Assembly (NCBI RefSeq): GCF_900167975.1
Contig: NZ_FUZU01000005.1
Coordinates: 191,001-255,000 of the forward strand
DNA: 64,000 bases
DNA from: Ohtaekwangia koreensis
GTDB lineage: Bacteria > Bacteroidota > Bacteroidia > Cytophagales > Cyclobacteriaceae
Reading direction: 5' to 3'
The notes under the pieces were generated by a model. That model ran no database searches. It was given only the letters and a program-made list of their open reading frames with translations, and was not told the origin of the DNA. The position numbers and the translations under genes are program-made. This document shows positions 24,842 through 32,565 of the stretch, piece after piece; the first letter of the stretch is position 1, and the number at the start of each line of letters is the position of its first letter.

Positions 24842-25282
24842 ATGCTATCAAAGAAATGCAAGTACGCTATCCACGCCTTGGTGCACATGGCACGAGAGCC
24901 AGAGGAGAAGTTTTTGATCAAGGACATATCGGAAGCCTGTAACATTCCAAAAAAATTCCTGGAGGCTATATTACTTGATCTGAAGCGGTCTGGTGTTTTG
25001 GGAAGCAAGCAAGGAAAGGGTGGAGGATATTTTTTAAGGATGAAACCCGCAGATGTAAACCTGGCAGAAGTAGTACGCCAGTTCGATGGTGCTATAGCAC
25101 TCGTATCGTGCGCTGCTCATAAGTTCTATGAACCTTGTGCAGAATGTGAAGATGAAGAGACCTGCACGGTTCATGATGCCTTTCTTCAGATCAGAAATGC
25201 AACGGTAGAAATGTTGAAAGCCGATACACTGGAATCATTGGTGAAGAAAGAAACGAAACTGAAAGCGCGCAAAAAGCGTTAA
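24842..25282 (+). CDS. Rrf2-family transcriptional regulator with four conserved cysteines
   Basis: The 146-residue protein begins MLSKKCKYAIHALVHMA, the classic Rrf2 start. The winged HTH follows (FLIKDISEACNIPKKFLEAI, then LKRSGVLGSKQGKGGGY), then a dimerisation helix. Cysteines at 90, 99, 102 and 108 (SCAAHKFYEPCAECEDEETC) resemble the Fe-S ligand region of IscR/NsrR/RsrR-type members, so it may sense Fe-S, redox or sulfur status. It lies directly before the 1-Cys peroxiredoxin gene. A palindrome between the two recurs at three more promoters in this window (53581, 55328, 57649); this protein is the best candidate to bind them. Confidence 0.92.
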   Translation: MLSKKCKYAIHALVHMAREPEEKFLIKDISEACNIPKKFLEAILLDLKRSGVLGSKQGKGGGYFLRMKPADVNLAEVVRQFDGAIALVSCAAHKFYEPCAECEDEETCTVHDAFLQIRNATVEMLKADTLESLVKKETKLKARKKR

Positions 25283-25305
25283 GCTCTACACAATATTTTG
25301 TGTAA

Positions 25306-25354
25306 CTCTATTAAATCAATAGAGATTAAGTATTTTTAAGTTTCTATACATTTG
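25306..25354 (+). promoter_or_regulatory. Peroxiredoxin promoter with CTCTATT-palindrome operator
   Basis: The operator at 25306-25324 reads CTCTATTAAATCAATAGAG, near-perfect dyad symmetry. A perfect -7 element TACATTTG is at 25347-25354, about 22 bases before the ATG. At the -33 position there is ATT in place of TTG. The operator sits just upstream of that position, where an activator would bind. Confidence 0.66.
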
Positions 25355-25376
25355 TTTCACTTAAACACGATTGATT

Positions 25377-26009
25377 ATGTCACTCCGATTAGGCGATGTA
25401 GCCCCTGATTTTACAGCGGAAACTACCGCAGGCACTATCAAATTTCATGAATGGCTTGGCAATAGCTGGGGCATTTTATTTTCGCACCCTGCAGATTTTA
25501 CACCGGTTTGTACTACAGAACTTGGATCTATGTCGAAGTTGACACCGGAATTTGAAAAGCGTAATGTTAAAGTTCTTGCCATCAGTGCCGACCCACTTGA
25601 GTCGCATTTGAAATGGATTGGTGATATTAACGAAACGCAAAAAACAACAGTAACCTATCCGCTGATCGCAGACCCTGAATTTAAAATAGCGCACTTGTAT
25701 GGTATGGTTCACCCTGCGGTGGATAAGTTTACAGTTCGCTCTGTATTTGTGATTGGGCCTGATAAAAAAATCAAGCTGATGATTACCTATCCGGCTTCTA
25801 CCGGAAGAAACTTCGATGAGATTCTTCGCGTGGTCGATAGTCTTCAGTTAACCGCTAATTATAGCGTGGCAACCCCTGCCAACTGGAAGCATGGTGAAGA
25901 TGTAATTATTACACCTGCTGTAAAAGATGAAGACATTGCAGCTAAATTTCCAAAGGGACATACGCGCATTAAGCCGTATCTGAGAACTACGCCACAACCG
26001 AATTTATAG
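25377..26009 (+). CDS. 1-Cys peroxiredoxin (Prx6 family)
   Basis: The 210-residue protein has the Prx6 layout: LGDVAPDFTAETTAGTIKFH, then SHPADFTPVCTTE with the peroxidatic Cys45, LSISADPLESHLKWIGDI-type helix, the KLMITYPASTGRNFDEILRV segment and the extended C-terminal domain ending with FPKGHTRIKPYLR. No resolving cysteine is seen. It reduces peroxides in the cytoplasm. The ATG at 25377 is chosen over a TTG six bases earlier. It is likely co-regulated with other genes through the palindrome upstream. A strong terminator follows. Confidence 0.93.
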   Translation: MSLRLGDVAPDFTAETTAGTIKFHEWLGNSWGILFSHPADFTPVCTTELGSMSKLTPEFEKRNVKVLAISADPLESHLKWIGDINETQKTTVTYPLIADPEFKIAHLYGMVHPAVDKFTVRSVFVIGPDKKIKLMITYPASTGRNFDEILRVVDSLQLTANYSVATPANWKHGEDVIITPAVKDEDIAAKFPKGHTRIKPYLRTTPQPNL

Positions 26010-26029
26010 TCGGAATTCCAAACCTCATT

Positions 26030-26064
26030 AAAAATGCTCCTGTTCATCGAACAGGAGCATTTTT
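26030..26064 (+). terminator. Intrinsic terminator after peroxiredoxin
   Basis: The stem AAAAATGCTCCTGTTC pairs with GAACAGGAGCATTTTT over 16 bp with loop ATC, followed by more T's. A-rich on both sides, so it may work in both directions. The rest of the 26010-26290 spacer shows nothing else. Confidence 0.92.
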
Positions 26065-26290
26065 ATTTTCGGCCCGATAGTTGGATATATCTGTATGTCG
26101 GGCCGCTTTCTAAGAATCAAGGTGTATAACCACGGATATATAGGAGCAGCACGGGCACTATGCATCGTTTGCATTGTAAAACGACTCTAAGACGCAACAC
26201 GGTGTTGGTCGATTTAAAACGCAGGGCCGTCTCATTTTTGTAACGAAAGGCATAGGGGTTAACGTTAGTACGATTGTCAATGAATAAAAA

Positions 26291-26473
26291 ATGAAAGTCA
26301 TGGAAAATAAGATCAACCTTCTGGCATCCGCAAATCCCTACCTTCAGCAATTCAACATTGCACAAGTCAACCTCAATAAATTAATTAAAGAGGAACGGCT
26401 TCAGAAACGCATCGAAAGAAGCAAAAGACAACTCTTGAAGCCTGAGCAATACCAGGCTGGCACAGCGAACTAA
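26291..26473 (+). CDS. Small basic hypothetical protein
   Basis: A 60-residue product (or 57 from the second ATG at 26300) that is helical and basic at the C-terminal half: LIKEERLQKRIERSKRQLL. It is preceded by an A-rich stretch and lies in a region without overlapping genes. No family was recognised. The composition looks protein-like, but evidence is limited to the open frame and the start context. Confidence 0.42.
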   Translation: MKVMENKINLLASANPYLQQFNIAQVNLNKLIKEERLQKRIERSKRQLLKPEQYQAGTAN

Positions 26474-26604
26474 TAAGTATATCTCTTCCATAATTTTAGT
26501 ATATTGAATATGCGTGGTATATGGCTGCATTCCATATAGTATATTTGCAGCCATACGCTGAGTGGGACATTTAAAACTTGCTCAGTGACCTTAAGACCAT
26601 ATTT

Positions 26605-27126
26605 ATGCATATCAGAACAGCGGCTCCGGATGATGTACAACGAATTATGCAACTCTATAAAGAAGTTGCTAAAGTTAAAGGCGGCATCGCTCGACTCGAA
26701 AATGAAATCACGGAAGAGTACGTTGAGAACTTCCTCAAGAAAAGCCTTGCGGCAGGTTTGATCCTGGTGGCGATTCACCCGGAAGATCCTGAACGTTTTG
26801 TTGGTGAGATCCACGCCTATAAACCCGGTATACACGTCTTCAAACATCTGCTCTCAGATTTAACAATAGCCGTGCACCCGGAATTTCAAGGGAAGAAAAT
26901 AGGAAGAACACTCTTCACTATTTTCCTGGAAGAGATCGCCCTTAACCATACGGATATAGGTAAAGTAGAATTGCTTACACGCGAAGGCAATAAAAAAGCG
27001 ATAGCGTTCTATCAATCACTCGGATTTAAGATTGAAGGAAGAATGGAAATGCGGATCAAGACGCCACAAGGTATATATGAAGCAGATATACCGATGGGAT
27101 GGCAAAATCCAAATTTTGAATTCTAG
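26605..27126 (+). CDS. GNAT-family N-acetyltransferase
   Basis: The 173-residue protein starts MHIRTAAPDDVQRIMQLYKE, typical for GNAT strand 1 and helix 1. Motif A is LTIAVHPEFQGKKIGRTLF (acetyl-CoA pyrophosphate loop QGKKIG), and motif B is LTREGNKKAIAFYQSLGFKIEGR. It transfers acetyl groups from acetyl-CoA; the substrate is unknown (amino acid, peptide N-terminus or amine). I chose the ATG at 26605, because the nine residues further upstream are not part of the fold. Confidence 0.9.
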   Translation: MHIRTAAPDDVQRIMQLYKEVAKVKGGIARLENEITEEYVENFLKKSLAAGLILVAIHPEDPERFVGEIHAYKPGIHVFKHLLSDLTIAVHPEFQGKKIGRTLFTIFLEEIALNHTDIGKVELLTREGNKKAIAFYQSLGFKIEGRMEMRIKTPQGIYEADIPMGWQNPNFEF

Positions 27127-27169
27127 TAGTCAGGATACTTTTCCGTTAGAAATATAGCACAGCGCTATA

Positions 27170-28036
27170 TTAAACTCCCAGGTCAGCACCATCGGCAATA
27201 ATCAAAAGAAGTTCTTTCACTTCTTCCGCTTTCGCGTGTTCACCCATCTTGTCAAAGGACATGATCAGGTTTCGGAATACTCTGCGAATAATTTCAAGGT
27301 TAGAGCAAGGCTCGAAGAAAGATGTTTGAGGTGTGAGGTGAAGCTCGCTGATATAGTTCTCAATATCTTGTTTCGAAAAAATTAATCCTTTGTTAAAAGC
27401 ATTGATATAAAACTGTGTGTGGCGTTCATCTTTATACGTCAGCACAAATAGGTTCGGAAGATTAACACCGTATACCGGTAACTTAAGTTTTTGTGATACG
27501 AGTAGATAGATCACGCACAAGGTTATCGGATTTCCTTTTTTAGTTTCCAATACAACATTGAACATAGAGTTTCCGGGTGAATGAAAATTCTTTGTGTTGG
27601 CGCCAAACTTAAGTTTATTAAACAAGACACTGTTTACAACTTTGATCTGATCAAAAGGATAAAGATCGGGTTTGAATTCAAGCCACGTTTCGTAATAGAT
27701 CTGTTCGAGCTCCTGTTTTAATTTAATTAACTCAAGGTCTGGATACTGATACGTTGCCACGAGCCACATGCCTGTAAGTAAATCTTGCTCAGGCGTTTCA
27801 TACCAGTTTTTAATCCGCTCTTTCAGCAGTTCATATTGCAGAGAATGAATCAACTCTTCAATCTTCCGTTGTACCTGAGGATTGAAATTACTTTCCCACT
27901 CTTGCTCTAAAAACGGAATGATAGTAGTACCCAACGACAGAATCTTTTCTTCTACATGGGAAACTATTTGCACATCCTCGTCATCGAGCAGGGAAACAAG
28001 CGCTTTTAATTCAGTGTCTTTCAAATAATTATTCAA
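27170..28036 (-). CDS. SirB1-type transglutaminase-like domain protein
   Basis: The 288-residue protein has a helical N-terminal half (HEAT-like LVSLLDDEDVQIVSHVEEKI) and then the SirB1/transglutaminase-like core: FHSPGNSMFNVVLETKKGNP followed by ITLCVIYLLVSQKL (the C of ITLC is at the place of the catalytic cysteine in some members), LPVYGVNLPNLFVLTY and the FYINAFNKG segment. The end (FRNLIMSFDKMGEHAKAEEV) is TPR-like. This family is widespread and lacks an established role. Cytoplasmic. Confidence 0.85.
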   Translation of the reverse strand: MNNYLKDTELKALVSLLDDEDVQIVSHVEEKILSLGTTIIPFLEQEWESNFNPQVQRKIEELIHSLQYELLKERIKNWYETPEQDLLTGMWLVATYQYPDLELIKLKQELEQIYYETWLEFKPDLYPFDQIKVVNSVLFNKLKFGANTKNFHSPGNSMFNVVLETKKGNPITLCVIYLLVSQKLKLPVYGVNLPNLFVLTYKDERHTQFYINAFNKGLIFSKQDIENYISELHLTPQTSFFEPCSNLEIIRRVFRNLIMSFDKMGEHAKAEEVKELLLIIADGADLGV

Positions 28037-28215
28037 TGATGTTCGCTAAAGTATAAACTATTCAATATTCAAGCGAATAATGCGCTTAAAAAAAATGCCA
28101 CATTACCACTTTTTATTCCTACGCTGTGTCTAATCACTCAATGAAGAACGCTATCAACAACTGGAATATTTTTTGATGCTGCTTGGAAACCAATTATAAA
28201 TTAAAAATAAGAATC

Positions 28216-28917
28216 ATGAAGTCATCTGTTTTAGTATCCCTTTTTCTTTTTGTAAGCATTATATCTTTTGCGCAGGAAGGATTTAAAGGTGAGCATTTTA
28301 TAGAAGTTACCGGTAACGCAAAACAAGAAGTTGATCCCAACGAAATTTATGTAAATGTACAGCTCCGCGAATTTGAAGAGAACCGTGAAAAAGTATCGCT
28401 TGAAAAATTAGATAAAGAATTTTGGGATGCTATCAAAGGCGCAAACATCGATAAGAAAAAAGTTTCCCTGGCAAATGTAGGATCGCAGTTTGGAAAACTT
28501 GGTCGTAAAGATAAAGATGCATTCCGCGAAAAAACTTATCAACTTATTCTGAGCAGTGGAGGAGAACTCGAAAAATTACTGGAGAAGATTGAACCTGTTA
28601 AAGTAAACCAGGTTGTGATTACAAAAGTAAGTCATACGGATATTGAAAAATTCAGAATAGAGTTGAAAGTAAAAGCATTGCAAGCGGCAAAAACAAAAGC
28701 TGAATCATTACTGAAATCAATAGGCTCTGAAATTGGCAAGCCACTCATGGTAAGAGAATTTGAAAACTTCTATCCTCAAAATGATATGGCCACCAACGTA
28801 ATGGTACGCAGCAAAGCTGGCTATGAAGCAGAAGGTGGAATGCCTGCTGAAGATCCCACGGCCTTCAGAAAAATTACGCTGCAAGCACAGGTAACAGCAC
28901 AGTTTGAAATAAAATAA
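28216..28917 (+). CDS. SIMPL (DUF541) domain protein, exported
   Basis: The 233-residue product from the ATG at 28216 has a signal peptide (MKSSVLVSLFLFVSIISFAQ). The SIMPL features are IEVTGNAKQEVDPNEIYVNV at the start of the domain, SLEKLDKEFWDAIKGANIDK, the YQLILSS strand, and KALQAAKTKAESLLKSIGSE, then a terminal LQAQVTAQFEIK strand. DUF541 proteins are periplasmic or surface, and some are linked to oxidative stress. Function otherwise unknown. It converges on the carboxylase gene with a shared terminator. Confidence 0.88.
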   Translation: MKSSVLVSLFLFVSIISFAQEGFKGEHFIEVTGNAKQEVDPNEIYVNVQLREFEENREKVSLEKLDKEFWDAIKGANIDKKKVSLANVGSQFGKLGRKDKDAFREKTYQLILSSGGELEKLLEKIEPVKVNQVVITKVSHTDIEKFRIELKVKALQAAKTKAESLLKSIGSEIGKPLMVREFENFYPQNDMATNVMVRSKAGYEAEGGMPAEDPTAFRKITLQAQVTAQFEIK

Positions 28918-28930
28918 TATATTCTGTTTA

Positions 28931-28979
28931 ATATAAATCAATTGCCCTGGGTTTAAACCCAGGGCAATTTGATTTATAT
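28931..28979. terminator. Long bidirectional terminator between SIMPL and carboxylase genes
   Basis: The two arms pair over about 24 bp (ATATAAATCAATTGCCCTGG side against its complement) with a single extra T. It serves both convergent genes. Confidence 0.88.
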
Positions 28980-28984
28980 ATATA

Positions 28985-30616
28985 CTATGTTTGAATTACG
29001 CCTACATTAAATTTTTCGACAGGAGCATGATTGGCTGCTTCTATACCCATCGATATAACTTTTCTTGTTTCAAGCGGATCGATCACATCATCAACCCAGA
29101 TACGTGATGCCGCATAGTATGGACTGAGTTGTTCATTATAGCGGTCCGTAATTTCTTTCAGCAGTGCTTCTTCCTCTTCTTTGCCAATGGTTTTTCCTTG
29201 TGCCTTTAATGTACTCACACGAATTTGAAGTAACGTCTTTGCTGCAGAAGCTCCGCTCATTACCGCGATCTGTGCGGTGGGCCATGCCACAATAAGCCGT
29301 GGATCATATGCTTTACCACACATCGCATAATTACCGGCACCATACGAGTTACCAATGATGATGGTAAACTTCGGCACGGTTGAGTTAGCCATCGCGTTCA
29401 CCATCTTGGCACCATCTTTAATGATACCACCATGCTCTGCTTTACTCCCCACCATAAAACCACTCACGTCCTGTATAAAGACAAGCGGAATTTTTCGCTG
29501 GTTGCAATTCATGATGAAGCGAGCAGCCTTATCTGCAGAGTCAGAGTATATCACGCCTCCCATTTGCATCTCGCCCTTTTTTGTCTTTACAACTTTACGT
29601 TGATTGGCAATTATACCCACCGCCCAGCCATCGATGCGTGCCGTGCCGCATACTATACTTTTGCCGTATAGCGCTTTATACTCATCGAACTCCGAGTTGT
29701 CAACGATACGTTTGATGATATCGAGTATATCATACGGCTTTACGCGATCAACCGGCATGATGCCATATAGCTCTTTGGGATCAAGCAATGGAGGTATAGA
29801 TTTTGCGCGATCGAAACCAGTTTTATAGGACGATCCGAATTTACTGAACAACGACCGGATATAGTCCAGACACGCCTGGTCATTCGGAAATTTATTGTCT
29901 GTTACTCCGGAGATCTCGCAATGCGTGGTAGCACCGCCCAGTGTTTCATTATCTATATCTTCTCCTATAGCTGCTTTTACAAGGTATGATCCTGCAAGAA
30001 AGATAGAGCCAGTCTTGTCAACGATCATAGCTTCGTCTGACATGATCGGTAAATATGCACCACCGGCTACGCAGCTTCCCATAATGGCAGCGATTTGTAT
30101 TATACCCATCGCCGACATCTTTGCATTGTTTCGGAATTGTCTTCCGAAGTGTTCTTTGTCAGGAAAAATTTCATCCTGCATCGGTAAGAAAACTCCAGCG
30201 CTATCTACCAGATATACCACCGGTAAATGATTCTCGAGGGCGATCTCTTGTGCGCGCAGATTTTTTTTCGCGGTGATCGGAAACCATGCGCCCGCTTTTA
30301 CAGTAGCATCGTTCGCTACGATAACACATAATCTTCCATGTATATATCCAAGGCCGGTGACTACGCCTCCGGAAGGACAGCCACCTTGTTCTTTATACAT
30401 ACCATCGCCTGCGAACAATCCGATCTCCGTGAATGGAGCACCATCGTCTGTAAGGTATTCTATTCGCTCACGCGCTGTAAGTTTACCGCGTTGATGTTGC
30501 TCCTCCATTTTCTTTTCACCACCACCAAGCTTTGTCTTTTTTGCTTTGGACTGAAGTTGATAGAGGAGTTGCTTGAACTGATCTTCATTTTTATTGAACT
30601 CAAGATCGGATGCCAT
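28985..30616 (-). CDS. Acyl-CoA carboxylase beta subunit (carboxyltransferase)
   Basis: The 543-residue protein is of normal length for propionyl-/methylcrotonyl-type carboxylase beta chains. Marks are EEQHQRGKLTARERIEYLTD (N-terminal), GGCPSGGVVTGLGYIHGRLC, the acyl-CoA-binding loop with MGSCVAGGAYLPIMSDEAM, the second crotonase half with FIQDVSGFMVGSKAEHGGII, GAGNYAMCGKAYDPRLIVAW and the C-terminal YYAASRIWVDDVIDPLETRK. It transfers the carboxyl group from carboxybiotin to an acyl-CoA in amino-acid or odd-chain fatty-acid degradation. The alpha chain is not in this window, so the substrate cannot be fixed. Cytoplasmic. Confidence 0.93.
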   Translation of the reverse strand: MASDLEFNKNEDQFKQLLYQLQSKAKKTKLGGGEKKMEEQHQRGKLTARERIEYLTDDGAPFTEIGLFAGDGMYKEQGGCPSGGVVTGLGYIHGRLCVIVANDATVKAGAWFPITAKKNLRAQEIALENHLPVVYLVDSAGVFLPMQDEIFPDKEHFGRQFRNNAKMSAMGIIQIAAIMGSCVAGGAYLPIMSDEAMIVDKTGSIFLAGSYLVKAAIGEDIDNETLGGATTHCEISGVTDNKFPNDQACLDYIRSLFSKFGSSYKTGFDRAKSIPPLLDPKELYGIMPVDRVKPYDILDIIKRIVDNSEFDEYKALYGKSIVCGTARIDGWAVGIIANQRKVVKTKKGEMQMGGVIYSDSADKAARFIMNCNQRKIPLVFIQDVSGFMVGSKAEHGGIIKDGAKMVNAMANSTVPKFTIIIGNSYGAGNYAMCGKAYDPRLIVAWPTAQIAVMSGASAAKTLLQIRVSTLKAQGKTIGKEEEEALLKEITDRYNEQLSPYYAASRIWVDDVIDPLETRKVISMGIEAANHAPVEKFNVGVIQT

Positions 30617-30767
30617 AGAAGGATGATTAATTTCAAAATAGAAATTGAAAGACTAAAGATTGGAAAAATAGTTAATAGTCCATAGCAAAAGCGAAGGTCC
30701 ATCATGCGGTGGTATACACGCAAGATGGACCTTGAATTTGTCAGTCCAGATCTAAAATAACTGTAAA

Positions 30768-31727
30768 TTATTTCTGATCTTCTTTCCGTTGACGTGTCAA
30801 TTCTCTTTCTATTTTCTTGCTGCTTTTGCCCAATGGCGATAAGAAATGCCGCGGGTTTTTATCGAAGTGTTTCGCGAGTGAATCGATGGATTGCAACAGC
30901 TTGTTCAGGTTAACATACAAGGTGTCTTCTGTCAGCAGCTTGCTCATGGTGTTGTCACCTTTATTTAGGCGCGCGAGTGTTTCATTCAGTTTGGTAAGAC
31001 TTTGTTGTGCTTTTTTAACGGTGCCATTCAACTCCATCATCTTTAATGAATCCGATAACACATGGAAGTTGGCAATGGTTGGCTTCAACTCTTCGAGTGT
31101 ACCGTTAAGGTTATGAGCAACAGTTTTAAAGTTAGCACCCAGGTCGTTGATGTTGGTATTGGCTGTAACAAGTGTTTTGTTCAGTAGCCCGGGCGTTGAC
31201 TGCAAGCCGGTAAACAATGTATCAAGTCTTTTACTATTCCCCGAAAGATTCTCAAGCAGCTCATTTACTTTCTTCAGTGTAGTAGTAAGGTTGGAAGCTA
31301 CCGGTTCTGCATTTTGTGTAATGAAATCCATAATGCCTTTGGCTACTTCCGAGTTCATGGTATCCTTTGGTTCCAGAGGCTTGCCACCTTTACGAACATC
31401 GAGTTGAATAAAGCGACCGCCCAACAACTCACCATTCAGCATAGCGATGGAAGAATCTGTGAGGAGAATATCAGAGTCAATATCGAGTTCAACAATAACG
31501 CGATCTCTGCTCTGCTGTATTTGAATGTCACTTACACGGCCCACCGCATAACCGTTTAAAAAGATCTGGTTAGATTCCGTAAGCTTATCAACATTGTGAT
31601 AGATCGCGTAGTATTTATTGGTGGAAGAAAAAAAGTCGATGCCTTTCAAAAAGTTAAATCCGAAATAGAGCAACGCGATGGCCACTACCATAAAAAGGCC
31701 AACCTTGAATTCTTTTGATAATTTCAT
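30768..31727 (-). CDS. MlaD/MCE family lipid-transport protein
   Basis: The 319-residue protein has an N-terminal membrane anchor (residues 6-27). The MCE domain follows (about 38-115: YYAIYHNVDKLTESNQIFLN, GYAVGRVSDIQI, then ELLGGRFIQLDVRKGG). A long helical, coiled-coil-rich part with LLENLSGNSKRLDTLFTGL extends to the end. MCE proteins form rings that carry phospholipids between the inner and outer membranes. No Mla permease or ATPase is adjacent, but the amidase and lptD nearby also concern the envelope. It lies 45 bp downstream of the amidase gene, probably in one operon. Confidence 0.92.
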   Translation of the reverse strand: MKLSKEFKVGLFMVVAIALLYFGFNFLKGIDFFSSTNKYYAIYHNVDKLTESNQIFLNGYAVGRVSDIQIQQSRDRVIVELDIDSDILLTDSSIAMLNGELLGGRFIQLDVRKGGKPLEPKDTMNSEVAKGIMDFITQNAEPVASNLTTTLKKVNELLENLSGNSKRLDTLFTGLQSTPGLLNKTLVTANTNINDLGANFKTVAHNLNGTLEELKPTIANFHVLSDSLKMMELNGTVKKAQQSLTKLNETLARLNKGDNTMSKLLTEDTLYVNLNKLLQSIDSLAKHFDKNPRHFLSPLGKSSKKIERELTRQRKEDQK

Positions 31728-31772
31728 GCAGGGAGTAAAAAAATGTTTATTTCAGAGTAACCGTTTTCGTCC

Positions 31773-32555
31773 TCAATTTATAGATTCTACTTCACTTTTA
31801 TAGTCTTTAAAGGCCCGGTATATTCCGGAAGCAATTAAATCCTGGCCATCGTTGGTTAACAGAAATTTTTCTTCAGCTCCATTGGAAAGAAATCCGGCTT
31901 CGATCAAAACACTCGGCATCGTAGTTCTCCAGAGTACAACAAAGCCCGCTTGTTTAACACCACGGCTAAAACGCCCGACCTTGTTCTTGAACTGAGCTTC
32001 TACTTTTTGAGCAAAGCTCAGGCTGCTTTCCTGGTAAGCGCTTTGTGTTAGTGTAAAAAGAATATAGGACTCAGGACTGTTCGGATCGAATCCTTCGTAA
32101 CGTTCTTTATAGTTCTCATCCATCAGAATTACTGAGTTCTCACGTTTGGCAACCTGCAGGTTGCGTTCATCTACGTGCATACCCATGGTAAACGTTTCGG
32201 TGCCAAAGGCTTTGGAATTGGAGTGAGAGTTTGCATGTATACAGATGAACAAGTCGGCTTTGTTCCGGTTGGCGATCTCTGCGCGTTCATCCAGGGCGAG
32301 GTAGCGATCATCCTTCCGGGTGTAAATAACTTTTACGTCCGGCATATTCTTTTCTATATATTCGCCAAGCTTCAGCGCCAACTTTAGCGCGATGTCTTTC
32401 TCCCTTGCCTGCTTGCCTATATTGCCAGGGTCTTTGCCACCATGGCCGGCATCGATAACTATAACATCTACCTTTGCATCGGTACGATAAAAGGTAGATG
32501 ATGAATTTAGCAAGGTTATTGCTATCAGAAGCAGAGTTAATCCAATATTCTTCAC
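31773..32555 (-). CDS. N-acetylmuramoyl-L-alanine amidase (Amidase_3)
   Basis: The product begins at a GTG (32555) giving VKNIGLTLLLIAITLLNSSS, a good signal/anchor, and is about 260 residues. The Amidase_3 domain shows VIVIDAGHGGKDPG (zinc His), the RTEG-like YTRKDDRYLALDERAEIANR, FICIHANSHSN (second His motif) and LIEAGFLSN with the catalytic Glu. It cuts the bond between MurNAc and the peptide stem in the periplasm during cell separation or growth. A longer frame reaches 32684 but would overlap the divergent lptD start by over 100 bp; the GTG start avoids that. Precedes mlaD. Confidence 0.9.
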   Translation of the reverse strand: MKNIGLTLLLIAITLLNSSSTFYRTDAKVDVIVIDAGHGGKDPGNIGKQAREKDIALKLALKLGEYIEKNMPDVKVIYTRKDDRYLALDERAEIANRNKADLFICIHANSHSNSKAFGTETFTMGMHVDERNLQVAKRENSVILMDENYKERYEGFDPNSPESYILFTLTQSAYQESSLSFAQKVEAQFKNKVGRFSRGVKQAGFVVLWRTTMPSVLIEAGFLSNGAEEKFLLTNDGQDLIASGIYRAFKDYKSEVESIN

Positions 32556-32565
32556 AGGCCTTACA